The notes: generated by a model not told the origin, from the letters alone. A stretch of 64,000 nt of DNA from Solibacteraceae bacterium (GCA_021324015.1 JAJPJX010000143.1:1-64000), one strand, 5' to 3'. Positions 37,767 to 46,343 are shown, numbered from the stretch's first letter. Translations and numbers: made by a program.

Positions 37767-39866
37767 TTAATCTCCGAAAGAACCGACCTCTTCCCGGACT
37801 TCGGTGCGCTCCTCGGCCTTGGGAGCCGCGGGCTGTAACTGCACCAGGGCCGGAGCGGGAGCCTCTTTCAAAACGTGTTCGCGGTACAGCTTTGCCATGC
37901 GCGCGTCCTCCTCGGCCTGCTTCTGCTTCAGGGCCCGGGCGCGCAGCTTTTCCTCGCGCGCCGTCTTGGCGATGCCCAGCTCGTCCAGGTCGTGCTGTAC
38001 CTCTTTGGTCACGATCTCGTCGCGCAGCAGCAGGCGGTGTTCCGTGCTGGCCAACTGCACCTTCTTGCCCCCGGCGAAGATCTCATGCCGCCCGTGCTCT
38101 TCGTACCACTTCGTGAGCGTGGCGGTCATGTGCATCTTCTCCACGATGTTCCGCCAGCCTATGCCCGTGTTGTAGGCGCAGAAGGAAATCTCTCCCTGCT
38201 GCGTGGCGTACGGGATAATGCACTGCTCGGTGCGCCGGAAATCGTAGTTGAACAAGTCCTGGAACCACATGCCCGCGATGAACAGGAAGTTCCAGCGGTC
38301 GCGGCGGCGGATCTCAATGTCTTCCAGGCTGCGGTCCGCGCCCACCTTGCCGTAGCTCTTGCCGGTGGCGCCGAAGGTCTTGTCGAACTTCCTCAGCAGG
38401 TCGGTGAGCTTGAAGTGCGTGGGCGCCTGGAAGGGATCGTAGTTGCGCGCCAGCGACAGGGCCATGCCCAGGATGGAGAGCCACTTGCCGCGGGCGGCGT
38501 CGTTCACCCGCGCCACGTCCCGCGCCAGCCGGTCGGCATTCAGGAACGCAGTCACCGGGGCGGATTCCCTGGTCTCCTTGTCCACCATTACGGCCATGCC
38601 CACGCCGCAGTTGGGATGGCACCCGCAGCTCAACTGGCCCCAGGTCGCCTGCGGGCCGTGCACCAGGTCGCTCCAGTCGGAGAAGGTGCTGATGAACGAA
38701 ATCGGGAACCAGTCGCGCGCCGGCTCGCCCAGCCCGGTCTGCTTCTTCACGTCGTGGGCCAGGTGCGAGAGGGTGTAGCGCTGCGCCGTGCGCCGTTCGT
38801 CGGTGATGGCCTCGTCCCGGCCCGTGAAGGACACCGGCTGGAACGACAGGAACGGGATCTTCTTGGGGTTGTCCAGCGCGAACTGGACAATGCGGCCCAC
38901 CTGCTCGTTGTTGATGCCGTTGATGATGGTGATCACCGGGATGATGTCCACGCCGTGCGTGTGCAGGTTCTCGATGGCCCGCAGCTTCACGTCGAACAGG
39001 TTGCCCACCTTGCGGTGCGCGTTGGCGGCGTTGCCGATGCCGTCAAACTGGAGGTAGGCGTACCGCAGGCCGGCTTCCGCCGCCTCCCGGCAGAATTCCG
39101 GGCTCTTGGCGAACTCGATGCCGTTGGTGGCCGCCTGCACGCTGGTGTAGCCCACCTTCCGCGAGTAGCGCACCGCATCCAGGAAGTACGGCGAAATGGT
39201 CGGCTCGCCGCCCGAAAACTGCACCGACATCTGCCGCCGCGGCTTGATCGAAATGGCGTTGTCCAGCAGCGTCTTGATGTCGTCCCAGGTCAACTCGTGC
39301 ACGAAGCCCACCTGGTTGGCGTCCATGAAGCACGGGTCACACATCATGTTGCAACGGTTGGTCAGGTCCACCGTGAGCACCGAACCGCGCCCGTGGGTGA
39401 TGGTGCTGGAGCCGTGGTTGTGCAGCTTTTCGTCGTTGTGCGCACGGATGTCGCGCCCCGGAAACACGGACTCCAGGTGCTTGAAGAAAGCCGTGTCGAT
39501 GGACATCACGTCCTCGAAGTGGCCGTGCACCGGGCAGTCCTTCACCATCAGGATCTTGCCGTCGCGTTCGATGATCTTGGCCTTGATCTCGCCGGCCTTT
39601 TCGTTCAGCAGCACCGAGAGCGGTTTCTTGCCGTCCAGGATCTCTTTCCGGATCTCCGGCACGCAGCGCGGGCACAGCGAGTCGGTCTCGCGCGGCCACC
39701 CCAGGGGAGGCTTCGTTTTCTGATAGGACTTCAGCAGCGGCTTATCCGACCATTGCGGAGTAAACGAAGGATTCTGACGGATCTGGTTCGCCTTGTCGAA
39801 GACGGTCCAGGCCGCCTGCGCGACATAGGTCATCGCTTTTTCTACGTATTTGATCGGCTTGTGCAT
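37767..39866 (-). CDS. Radical SAM protein, divergent paralogue of the neighbour
   Basis: A 699-residue radical SAM protein with the same domain order as the gene downstream of it. It conserves the rubredoxin-like set (C65-x2-C68 and C111-P-V-H-G), the radical SAM cluster C172-x3-C176-x2-C179 (NRCNMMCDPCF), QFSGGEPTISP, ATNGIEFA, and a C-terminal block (IAGMWFQDLFNYDF; FCAYNTGIGWRN) shared with it. It lacks the CPHDCGLC motif and instead has a glycine/histidine-rich linker; a different Cys-rich stretch (SCGCHPNCGVG) appears later. An additional ~120-residue charged, Ala/Pro-rich tail follows the shared core. ATG at 39866 gives an N terminus of amphipathic helices. Probable role: coupling or modification of long-chain lipids, by similarity only. 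Confidence 0.72.
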   Translation of the reverse strand: MHKPIKYVEKAMTYVAQAAWTVFDKANQIRQNPSFTPQWSDKPLLKSYQKTKPPLGWPRETDSLCPRCVPEIRKEILDGKKPLSVLLNEKAGEIKAKIIERDGKILMVKDCPVHGHFEDVMSIDTAFFKHLESVFPGRDIRAHNDEKLHNHGSSTITHGRGSVLTVDLTNRCNMMCDPCFMDANQVGFVHELTWDDIKTLLDNAISIKPRRQMSVQFSGGEPTISPYFLDAVRYSRKVGYTSVQAATNGIEFAKSPEFCREAAEAGLRYAYLQFDGIGNAANAHRKVGNLFDVKLRAIENLHTHGVDIIPVITIINGINNEQVGRIVQFALDNPKKIPFLSFQPVSFTGRDEAITDERRTAQRYTLSHLAHDVKKQTGLGEPARDWFPISFISTFSDWSDLVHGPQATWGQLSCGCHPNCGVGMAVMVDKETRESAPVTAFLNADRLARDVARVNDAARGKWLSILGMALSLARNYDPFQAPTHFKLTDLLRKFDKTFGATGKSYGKVGADRSLEDIEIRRRDRWNFLFIAGMWFQDLFNYDFRRTEQCIIPYATQQGEISFCAYNTGIGWRNIVEKMHMTATLTKWYEEHGRHEIFAGGKKVQLASTEHRLLLRDEIVTKEVQHDLDELGIAKTAREEKLRARALKQKQAEEDARMAKLYREHVLKEAPAPALVQLQPAAPKAEERTEVREEVGSFGD

Positions 39867-40182
39867 CTCTTCTGTGACTCCTCGTGGGTTGCGCAGCTTC
39901 CCCAGCAATCTCTCCGAGTGAACGGGAACGACAGCCTCACACCTTTGCGGACCTTCGCAACCGGTGTGATGAGTCAGTATAGTGAATCTCCGCGGACGGG
40001 TGCCATGAATAGGAATTAAACTGTTGATTTCTTTGGTTGTATGGCGACATCGGGGGTTGAACGGCAGTTTTCCCGGGCTGAGCGGTGGCTCGGTTCTAGC
40101 CCGTTGAAACACAGTCACTTACGAAGCAGAAGTCCGGTTTCGAACAGATTTCCCCGCCGCGCGGTTCGGGTACACTGGGACC
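39867..40182. other. Intergenic region with 5' leader and divergent promoters
   Basis: About 315 bases between the divergent radical SAM gene and queG. It holds the hairpin and TATACT box described separately and a purine-rich leader just before the radical SAM ATG. No open frame with a recognisable product was found. Confidence 0.5.
39937..39981 (-). promoter_or_regulatory. TATACT box and 5'-terminal hairpin upstream of the radical SAM gene
   Basis: On the minus strand TATACT (39981-39976) resembles a -10 box. The predicted transcript would begin about seven bases later, at a stem-loop: TCACACC (39969-39963) pairs with GGTGTGA (39943-39937), and inside it TTGCG (39960-39956) pairs with CGCAA (39949-39945), loop AAGGTC. 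No good -35 box was found. It could protect the mRNA end or bind a regulator. Confidence 0.45.
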
Positions 40183-40251
40183 ATCGGCGCGTTTCCGGAT
40201 TCGGAGAGCATCAAACGGCTGGCCCGCGAGTGCGGTTTTGATCTGGCCGGA

Positions 40252-41250
40252 GTGGCCCCCGCCACACCCCTCCCCGAAAGCGCGTACTATCCCGCATGGG
40301 TAGCCGCCGGCTATGCCGCCGAAATGGGCTACCTCACCGGCCGGCGCGCGGAGGTGCGCGGCGATCCCCGCCGCCTGATGGCCTCCGCGCAATCGGTCAT
40401 TTGCGTGGGCAAGCTGTACAACACTCCGCTGCCGTATTCCACCGCGTTCACGGACGCGGAATTGGGCTGGATTTCGCGCTACGCCTGGGGCGACGACTAC
40501 CACGATGTGCTACGCGAGGGGCTGCGGCGGCTGGCCGTGCGCCTCATGGAGGCTTCCGCCGAGCCCTTCGAGTGGAAAATCTGCGTGGACACAGCGCCCC
40601 TGCTCGAGCGGGCCTACGCGCGGCACGCCGGCCTGGGCTGGATCGGTAAGAACACCTGCCTGATTCACCAGGGCATGGGCTCCTGGTTCTTCCTGGGGGA
40701 ACTGCTGGTTTCGTTCGCGGCCGAACCGGACCGGCCGCCGCCGGACCGCTGCGGTTCCTGCACGCACTGCATCGACGCCTGCCCCACCCAGGCCCTGGTG
40801 CCCACCGGCCGGCCCGGAGGTCCCCCCTATGCGCTCGATTCAGGCCGCTGCATTTCGTATTTCACCATCGAGTTGCGCGGCACCATCCCCGCGGAGATCC
40901 GCGCCGGCGTGGGCGCGCAGGTCTTCGGGTGCGATATCTGCCAGGACGTCTGCCCCTGGAACCGCCGCGCGCCGGTCACCTCCGATCCCGCCTTCGCCGT
41001 GCGCCTGTCCGCGCCGCCGCTCGAGCGCCTGGCAGCCCTCTCGGAGGAAGACTTTCGCGCCTTGTTCCGGAACAGCCCGGTCGAGCGGGCGCGCTACCGC
41101 GGCTTCCTGCGCAACGTCGCGGTGGCCATGGGCAACGCGCGCATGGAGAAGTTCCGTCCCGCCCTCGAGCGCCTGGCCGCCTCGCCGGATCCCCTGGTCG
41201 CCGAACACGCCCGCTGGGCGCTGGAGCAACTGGCTAGCGATCCATCGTAA
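40252..41250 (+). CDS. queG: Epoxyqueuosine reductase QueG
   Basis: A cobalamin- and iron-sulfur-dependent enzyme that reduces epoxyqueuosine to queuosine in tRNA anticodons. Seen: SYYPAWVAAGYAAEMGYL-like N-terminal helix region, WKICVDTAPLLERAYARHAGLGWIGKNTCLI, two ferredoxin motifs (CGSCTHCIDACP; CDICQDVCPWN) and a C-terminal HEAT-like region. Homologous sequence (SIKRLARECGFDLAGVA) continues upstream of the first canonical start (GTG 40252) to at least 40183, with no ATG, GTG or TTG; the frame is open from 40108. The natural start is therefore probably a non-standard codon (ATC at 40183 or CTG at 40219) or a mutated ATG. With the extension the protein is about 355 residues, close to the family norm. 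Confidence 0.9.
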   Translation: MAPATPLPESAYYPAWVAAGYAAEMGYLTGRRAEVRGDPRRLMASAQSVICVGKLYNTPLPYSTAFTDAELGWISRYAWGDDYHDVLREGLRRLAVRLMEASAEPFEWKICVDTAPLLERAYARHAGLGWIGKNTCLIHQGMGSWFFLGELLVSFAAEPDRPPPDRCGSCTHCIDACPTQALVPTGRPGGPPYALDSGRCISYFTIELRGTIPAEIRAGVGAQVFGCDICQDVCPWNRRAPVTSDPAFAVRLSAPPLERLAALSEEDFRALFRNSPVERARYRGFLRNVAVAMGNARMEKFRPALERLAASPDPLVAEHARWALEQLASDPS

Positions 41251-41341
41251 GCACGACGCGAAACGCGCTCCAGCCGGAAAAGTTCGTTTCGGGAGCGTAC
41301 GCCCGCAAGGCCAGCGGCTCCGGCGAACCGATGGAGGTTCC

Positions 41342-41441
41342 TGGAAAGATGTCACTGTGGCAGACGCCGCAGGGTTGGACCCTGATCCGCACCGCTCTTG
41401 GACCGGGCTCGGGAGTTTCGCGTTTCCACGATCTCAAACGG
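41342..41441 (-). pseudogene. Frameshifted remnant of a zinc alcohol dehydrogenase N terminus
   Basis: On the minus strand one frame reads P-F-E-I-V-E (41441-41424) and the next frame continues K-R-E-T-P-E-P-G-P-R-A-V-R-I-R-V-Q-P-C-G-V-C-H-S-D (41425-41351), the classic first ~45 residues of zinc-dependent alcohol dehydrogenases including the C-G-V-C-H-S-D zinc/catalytic motif. A frameshift joins them and no further ADH sequence follows, so this is a decayed fragment. It abuts the 3' end of the apiosidase-like gene and lies 90 bases from queG. Confidence 0.75.
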
Positions 41442-41445
41442 GCTT

Positions 41446-43116
41446 CTAGCGCAGTGCGGCGGCTCCAGGCGCAGGCAGATTGGCCGCCAGGCTGTCGATG
41501 ATCAGTACCCAATCGTTGCCGTCAGGCGCCGTAAACGTCCGGGCGCCCTGCGTGGGGAACACGCCGATCAAGGTCGCCGCGCCGGTTTGCGGGTTATACC
41601 ACCAGCACTTCGCCTGCGATCCCGGGTCCGTGACCTGGCTCATGTCCACGGTCTTCGCCGTGGCGTTGCCGTCCGACAAATACGCGATGACGCTCTGCCC
41701 GTCGGAGGTGCGGGCCGCTACCGACAGGGTCGGCCCCCACTCGTATCCGCCAGTCAGCACCGTGTGATTGATGTCCGGCACCAGCAGCCAGTGTTCCCGG
41801 GAATAGAAGAGGTCTCCCAGAATCGACTGGGAAACCGAGCCCGGCGACCCGAGCTGGTTCTGCCACGGATCCGTCGTGATCTGGGGTGCGGAAAATGCCC
41901 AGATGGCGTAATTTCCAAAGATCCTTCCGAGGTAGGTTCCGGACAGAATCGCCCAATAGCCCTCTTGGCGGACCTGGAAGTCCGTCATGGAGTGCTCGCC
42001 CTCGTACCAGTCTTCTCCCATCAGCGGCGGCAGCCACGGAAACCGGGAATAGTTACTGGCCGCCCCGGTCGGAATACTGGTCGGAACCAGGTAGACCCAG
42101 TTCAGGCCCAACCAGGAGGGAGGCCCGGCCAGGGCATCCAGGCTGGATTCCCCGCGGATGGCCTCTGCGGTGATCAGGTGGTTGGGATCCGCAGCCTGTA
42201 AGGCCACCCCCAGGTCCGCAATTTTCCCGGAGATGTTCGAATTGCTGGGGTCCCAATCACCGCCCAACACCCAGATCAGATTCGGCTGGTTTCGATAGCG
42301 GGTTCCCAACCAGGTGCCGTAGGCGGTCATCACGGCGTCGGAGCTGTTTTGATAGCTGTTGTAGTATCCACCCGAGGCGTCTATCCCCACAAAGCCCGGG
42401 TCCAGCATAACCGTGATGCCGTAAGCCGCGGCCCGCTGGAGTACATAATCCACGTGCGACCAATAGGCAGAATCTTCGTTGGTAAAATCCGGGCCGTCAA
42501 ACGGAGCGTTTCCGTAGTAGTTGTAGGGCGGGTTCGCCTGGTAGATATTGTCCGCCGCACCTACCCAGATCGTGTTGAAGCCCCGGGACGCCCGATCGGA
42601 GAGGTAGCGCTCCACCTGCCCGTTGGAAAGCTGGGTGATCAGCGACCAGGCGTCCTCTCCGACCATAAAAAACGGGGTATTCTGCTGGTCCACCAGATAC
42701 CGGCCCGTAGAACTCAGCTTGAGCGGATACACCGGAGCCGGCCGGACGCGCAGGGAAAAAACCGGAGATTGGGCCAGCGTGACACTGCCCTGAGAGGCTG
42801 CCGTCACGACGAGAGGGATAGCCCCGGTCCGGGGCGAGGTGATCTGGAACCGGCCAGCATAGGTGGTGGACCCAGCCTGAACGGGCGACAACGTGCCCAG
42901 TTTCTTAACCGGCACACCCTGGGCATTCAACACCAGCACCACGACGGTGTCAGTGATCACGGTTCCGCCGGACACCGTCGCCGTGATGGTCACCGAAGTG
43001 CGAGTGTTCGCTTGAACATGGGCCGGTGTGGCTGACAGCGAACTGATGGACGTGGCAGCCCATATGGCAGGAGCGATCAGACTCAGATAAAGGACCAGGC
43101 GGCCGACCCAGCGCAT
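41446..43116 (-). CDS. Secreted apiosidase-like (DUF4038) glycoside hydrolase
   Basis: A 556-residue exported protein. The signal peptide (MRWVGRLVLYLSLIAPAIWA) is preceded by AAAGGAG. An N-terminal Ig-like domain (about 25-125) is followed by the DUF4038 (apiosidase-like, GH140-related) TIM barrel: KLSSTGRYLVDQQNTPFFMVGEDAWSLI, GFNTIWVGAAD, IWVLGGDWDP (candidate catalytic acid/base Asp/Glu region), and LPPLMGEDWYEGEH with the second acidic residue. A C-terminal beta domain (about 470-556, putative collagen-binding type) ends the protein. GH140 enzymes release apiose from rhamnogalacturonan II; the specificity here is only inferred. Confidence 0.86.
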   Translation of the reverse strand: MRWVGRLVLYLSLIAPAIWAATSISSLSATPAHVQANTRTSVTITATVSGGTVITDTVVVLVLNAQGVPVKKLGTLSPVQAGSTTYAGRFQITSPRTGAIPLVVTAASQGSVTLAQSPVFSLRVRPAPVYPLKLSSTGRYLVDQQNTPFFMVGEDAWSLITQLSNGQVERYLSDRASRGFNTIWVGAADNIYQANPPYNYYGNAPFDGPDFTNEDSAYWSHVDYVLQRAAAYGITVMLDPGFVGIDASGGYYNSYQNSSDAVMTAYGTWLGTRYRNQPNLIWVLGGDWDPSNSNISGKIADLGVALQAADPNHLITAEAIRGESSLDALAGPPSWLGLNWVYLVPTSIPTGAASNYSRFPWLPPLMGEDWYEGEHSMTDFQVRQEGYWAILSGTYLGRIFGNYAIWAFSAPQITTDPWQNQLGSPGSVSQSILGDLFYSREHWLLVPDINHTVLTGGYEWGPTLSVAARTSDGQSVIAYLSDGNATAKTVDMSQVTDPGSQAKCWWYNPQTGAATLIGVFPTQGARTFTAPDGNDWVLIIDSLAANLPAPGAAALR

Positions 43117-43343
43117 GCAAACAGCTCCTTTCGGAACATCGGGGCGATGGCACACATTTACCCCTGGAAATTTGTACCACTGCGTGCAGTTCACGCACCA
43201 AATCGACGATGGCATGTAAGTCCCTTGGAATCAAATGACCGGGTCGTTTCCGGAAGCGCAGCCGTGGCTTTTTGTCCGAATGAATTTCCCGGCGATCCAG
43301 GTTGCCGGGATGTGTGCGTCTACAAAGCGACCGCGAAGCGGTT

Positions 43344-43372
43344 TTGCAGATCCGGCGCGCGTGTTGTAGAAT
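43344..43372 (+). promoter_or_regulatory. Sigma70-type promoter for rplU-rpmA-obg
   Basis: TTGCAG (43344-43349), a 17-base spacer and TAGAAT (43367-43372) form a near-consensus promoter. Transcription would start near 43379, about 54 bases before the rplU ATG. Confidence 0.8.
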
Positions 43373-43391
43373 TGGATCTTAGACCTGACGG

Positions 43392-43407
43392 CACTGAGTT
43401 CTCAGTG
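43392..43407 (+). promoter_or_regulatory. Leader hairpin of the rplU transcript
   Basis: CACTGAG (43392-43398) and CTCAGTG (43401-43407) are perfectly complementary and lie in the predicted 5' leader, 26 bases before the rplU start. L21 leader elements in other phyla bind L21 for feedback; whether this does is unknown. Confidence 0.45.
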
Positions 43408-43432
43408 TGTTCCGGCTCAAAACGAGGGTGTG

Positions 43433-43741
43433 ATGCAAGCCATTATCGAAACCGGCGGGAAACAATACCGGGTGGCCCCGGGGGATGTGGTCCGCGTGGA
43501 AAAATTGCCTGGCGAGGCCGGCACGGAAGTAGCCCTGCGCCTGCGCGCGGTCATCAAGGATGAAGGCCAGGTGGTGGCCGGTGCGGACCTGGGTGAAGCG
43601 ACCGTGAAAGGGACCATCGTCGATAGCGGGCGCGGCAAGAAAGTTCTGGTCTTCAAGTTCAAGCGCAAGAAGCAATACAAGCGGACTATCGGGCACCGCC
43701 AGGCGTTCACGGAAGTCAAGGTCGGCGACATCATCATTTAG
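43433..43741 (+). CDS. rplU: 50S ribosomal protein L21
   Basis: A 102-residue ribosomal protein bL21, binding 23S rRNA in the large subunit. The sequence starts [25 protein letters not shown] and ends with the basic [17 protein letters not shown] segment and VKVGDIII, the family's normal pattern and length. ATG 43433 is chosen over the GTG one codon before, with GAGGGTG just upstream. It begins the conserved rplU-rpmA-obg order, with rpmA starting ten bases after its stop. Confidence 0.98.
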   Translation: MQAIIETGGKQYRVAPGDVVRVEKLPGEAGTEVALRLRAVIKDEGQVVAGADLGEATVKGTIVDSGRGKKVLVFKFKRKKQYKRTIGHRQAFTEVKVGDIII

Positions 43742-43750
43742 GTGTGAAGC

Positions 43751-44008
43751 ATGGCTCATAAAAAGGGTTTAGGCAGTTCCAAGAACGGGCGCGACTCCAA
43801 TGCGCAGCGTCTCGGGGTGAAGGTCTTCAGCGGCCAGTTGGTGCCCGGCGGTTCGATTATCGTCCGCCAGCGCGGCACGAAGGTGAAGCCCGGCCTGAAT
43901 GTGGGCAGAGGCAAGGACGACACCCTGTTCGCCAAGGTCACCGGCGTCGTGGAATTTCGCGACCGCGGCCGGATGGGTCGGTTCGTTAGCGTCAACGCCG
44001 TCGCGTAG
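43751..44008 (+). CDS. rpmA: 50S ribosomal protein L27
   Basis: An 85-residue ribosomal protein bL27 with the conserved [25 protein letters not shown] terminus, whose extended tail reaches the peptidyl transferase centre. There is no N-terminal cleavable extension of the Firmicutes type. It lies between rplU and obg in the usual order. Confidence 0.98.
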   Translation: MAHKKGLGSSKNGRDSNAQRLGVKVFSGQLVPGGSIIVRQRGTKVKPGLNVGRGKDDTLFAKVTGVVEFRDRGRMGRFVSVNAVA

Positions 44009-44077
44009 CCGGGGGCCTCAGGGCCTGCCCGGCAAGGAAATCAGGCCGCCGGTTTGATCCATACCGGCGGCTTTTCT

Positions 44078-45091
44078 ATGTTCATCGATGAAGTCAGAAT
44101 TCTGGTAAAGGCCGGCGACGGAGGTAATGGCTGCCTGGCCTTCCGCCGGGAGAAGTACGTACCCCGCGGCGGCCCCTCGGGCGGCGATGGCGGGCGCGGC
44201 GGGGACGTCATTCTGGTGGCCACTGAGCATCAGAATACCCTCCTCCATCTGCGTTACAATCCAGAACACCAGGGCGAGCGGGGACGCCACGGCGAAGGCA
44301 GCAACCGGACCGGCCACGACGGGCGCCCGGTGGAGGTCCAGGTGCCGGTCGGCACTATGGTGTTCGACGCTGAGACCGGCGAGCGCCTTTACGACTTCAC
44401 CAAGCCCGGGGAGCGCTGGACCGCAGCCCGCGGCGGGCGCGGCGGACGCGGCAACGCCCGCTTCGCCACCTCCACCCACCAGGCGCCCACGGAGTTCGAA
44501 CTCGGCCGTCCGGGCGAAGAGCGCCGCCTGCGCCTGGAACTGAAACTGCTCGCCGATGTGGGGCTGGTGGGCTTTCCAAATGCCGGCAAATCCACACTGA
44601 TTTCTCGCATCTCCGCCGCGCGGCCTAAGATTGCGGACTATCCCTTTACCACCATCGAGCCCCACTTGGGCGTGGTCACCGTAGACAATTACCGCAGCTT
44701 CGTCGTGGCGGATATTCCGGGCCTGATCGAGGGTGCCCACCTGGGCCACGGCTTGGGGATCCAGTTTCTGCGCCACATTGAGCGCACCCGCCTGCTGGCG
44801 CACCTGGTGGACGTCTCCGAAGCCAGCGGGCGTGACCCGGTCTCGGACTTCGAGACGGTGATGCGGGAACTGGCCAGCTTCAGCGAAGACCTGGCCGCCA
44901 AGCCTATGTTGGTGGTGGCCACCAAGATGGATGCCGCGCAGGACCCCAAGCGGGTGGCCGCCCTGCGCAAGCTGGCCAAAAAGCGAAAGTTACCGTTCCT
45001 CGAGATCTCCAGCGTAACGGGTCAGGGGTTGGACGAATTGCGTTACGCCATGGCCGAACGAATCCTGGAGCCCGAGCCGCAACCGGAATGA
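44078..45091 (+). CDS. obgE: GTPase Obg
   Basis: A 337-residue GTPase that acts in late 50S assembly and stress control. The N-terminal Obg fold ([43 protein letters not shown]) has the Gly-rich type II helices; the G domain begins with GFPNAGKST (near 165), DIPGLIEG (G3) and ends without an OCT domain, as in many Gram-negative members. The G4 motif reads T-K-M-D rather than N-K-x-D. ATG 44078 starts the Obg fold exactly; a longer frame from 44054 is not supported. Third gene of the ribosomal operon. Confidence 0.96.
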   Translation: MFIDEVRILVKAGDGGNGCLAFRREKYVPRGGPSGGDGGRGGDVILVATEHQNTLLHLRYNPEHQGERGRHGEGSNRTGHDGRPVEVQVPVGTMVFDAETGERLYDFTKPGERWTAARGGRGGRGNARFATSTHQAPTEFELGRPGEERRLRLELKLLADVGLVGFPNAGKSTLISRISAARPKIADYPFTTIEPHLGVVTVDNYRSFVVADIPGLIEGAHLGHGLGIQFLRHIERTRLLAHLVDVSEASGRDPVSDFETVMRELASFSEDLAAKPMLVVATKMDAAQDPKRVAALRKLAKKRKLPFLEISSVTGQGLDELRYAMAERILEPEPQPE

Positions 45092-45098
45092 GGCGCGG

Positions 45099-46343
45099 CT
45101 ACCGGGCGCAGCAGATCTCGGTGGCCACCAGGTCCGGCCGGCCGGAGGCATTCACACGGGCGAAATAGTTCTTTGCCCCCAGGTTCTTGTAGACCTCGCC
45201 GGCCACTTCGGCGGCTTTGGGACCAACGGAGGGCCGGCCCCCAGTAAGCAGAACGACTACCACCAACTTGCGTCCATGGTTGTCGTCGTTGAAGGAACCG
45301 AACCAGCCCAAGTGGGTGTGCAGGTCCGTGCAGGTGCCGGTCTTTCCGGCGATGGGCTCATCCTGTTGGGCGCGCCGCGCGGTGCCGAACTCCACGGCGC
45401 CGCGCATGCCCGGCTTGACGGCAGGAATGAATTCGCCGATCTCCAGGTGGCGCTTCAGCCGGGGCTCGAAGTGCGCGATTTCCCCGGCGCTGCGCGGATA
45501 CTGGAGATAGTACAGCGTGCCGCCGTTGGCCAAGGCCGTCATGAGGGCGGCCAGTTGCAGCGGGGTCTGGGAAATCTCCTCGCCAAAGCTGGTGAGCATG
45601 CCCACGCCGCCGTTTTTGGGAGGCTCGAGCGGAAAGCGCCCCAGTTGCTCATCAGGGATTTCCCAACCAGCCTTTTCCCCATAGCCGAACTCGTGCGCGT
45701 AACGGCTCACCGTTTCGAAGCCCAGCTTGGTGCCCAGCGTAGCGAAGAAGTAGTTGTTCGAGTGGGCCAGCGCGTATGTCAGCGTCATCCCGGGCTTGCC
45801 GAAGAGCCGGTACTGGTTGGCCGACCTCAGCAGCCCCTCGCTGAGAGCCGCCAGAGCCACGCTCACCTTGATGGTCGAACACGGTTGAAAGCCGCTGCTC
45901 AAGGCCAGCTTCTGGTTGACCATGGTGAGGATGCGGCCGTTATTGGGATCCACCACCACCACCGAACCGTTATACGGTCCCAGGGCTTCCACGGCTGCGC
46001 GGCGGACTTCCAGATCCTCGCCATCCACGTTGTCTCCCAGGGTGGAATCGGCAAAAGTCGGCTCGGTCCAGGGGCCGCCGCGGATGATGGGCGCCGCAGA
46101 GGTTAGCCGGGCGGACCGGCGGCGAGTTGCGGAACTGCTCTCCACCACGGCCCGCGTGTAGGACACCCGCTTGACATAAGCGGCGGGTTTCTTGGTGGGA
46201 GCCGTCCTGGCCGCAGTGTAGTGGCGGCGGTGGTGGTGACGCTTCCGGGAGGTGGCCCCGAAGCTCGGACTTCCAGCAAGAGCCAGCAGAAGCAGCAGGC
46301 TCAAATAGCGCAGGAACATGCGATGAATAGATCGGTTGTTCAT
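45099..46343 (-). CDS. Penicillin-binding transpeptidase, class D-like
   Basis: About 414 residues of a periplasmic peptidoglycan transpeptidase. A signal/anchor segment (about 9-30, YLSLLLLLALAGSP) is followed by a His/Arg-rich linker and the transpeptidase domain with all three active-site motifs: S-T-I-K (SxxK), S-N-N (SxN) and K-T-G-T (KTG). The family cross-links peptidoglycan and is the target of beta-lactams; there is no N-terminal PBP dimerisation domain, so it is a small single-domain PBP. ATG 46343 includes the basic N terminus; 46319 is an alternative. Convergent with obg, seven bases apart. Confidence 0.88.
   Translation of the reverse strand: MNNRSIHRMFLRYLSLLLLLALAGSPSFGATSRKRHHHRRHYTAARTAPTKKPAAYVKRVSYTRAVVESSSATRRRSARLTSAAPIIRGGPWTEPTFADSTLGDNVDGEDLEVRRAAVEALGPYNGSVVVVDPNNGRILTMVNQKLALSSGFQPCSTIKVSVALAALSEGLLRSANQYRLFGKPGMTLTYALAHSNNYFFATLGTKLGFETVSRYAHEFGYGEKAGWEIPDEQLGRFPLEPPKNGGVGMLTSFGEEISQTPLQLAALMTALANGGTLYYLQYPRSAGEIAHFEPRLKRHLEIGEFIPAVKPGMRGAVEFGTARRAQQDEPIAGKTGTCTDLHTHLGWFGSFNDDNHGRKLVVVVLLTGGRPSVGPKAAEVAGEVYKNLGAKNYFARVNASGRPDLVATEICCAR

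Noticed and set aside
39867-39936. Possible riboswitch in the leader of the long radical SAM gene
   Set aside because: The purine-rich leader did not match any cobalamin, SAM or c-di-GMP core I could recall; only a hairpin could be supported.
39982-40005. Sigma54-type promoter (TGGCAC) on the minus strand
   Set aside because: TGGCAC is present but no TTGC follows at the right spacing.
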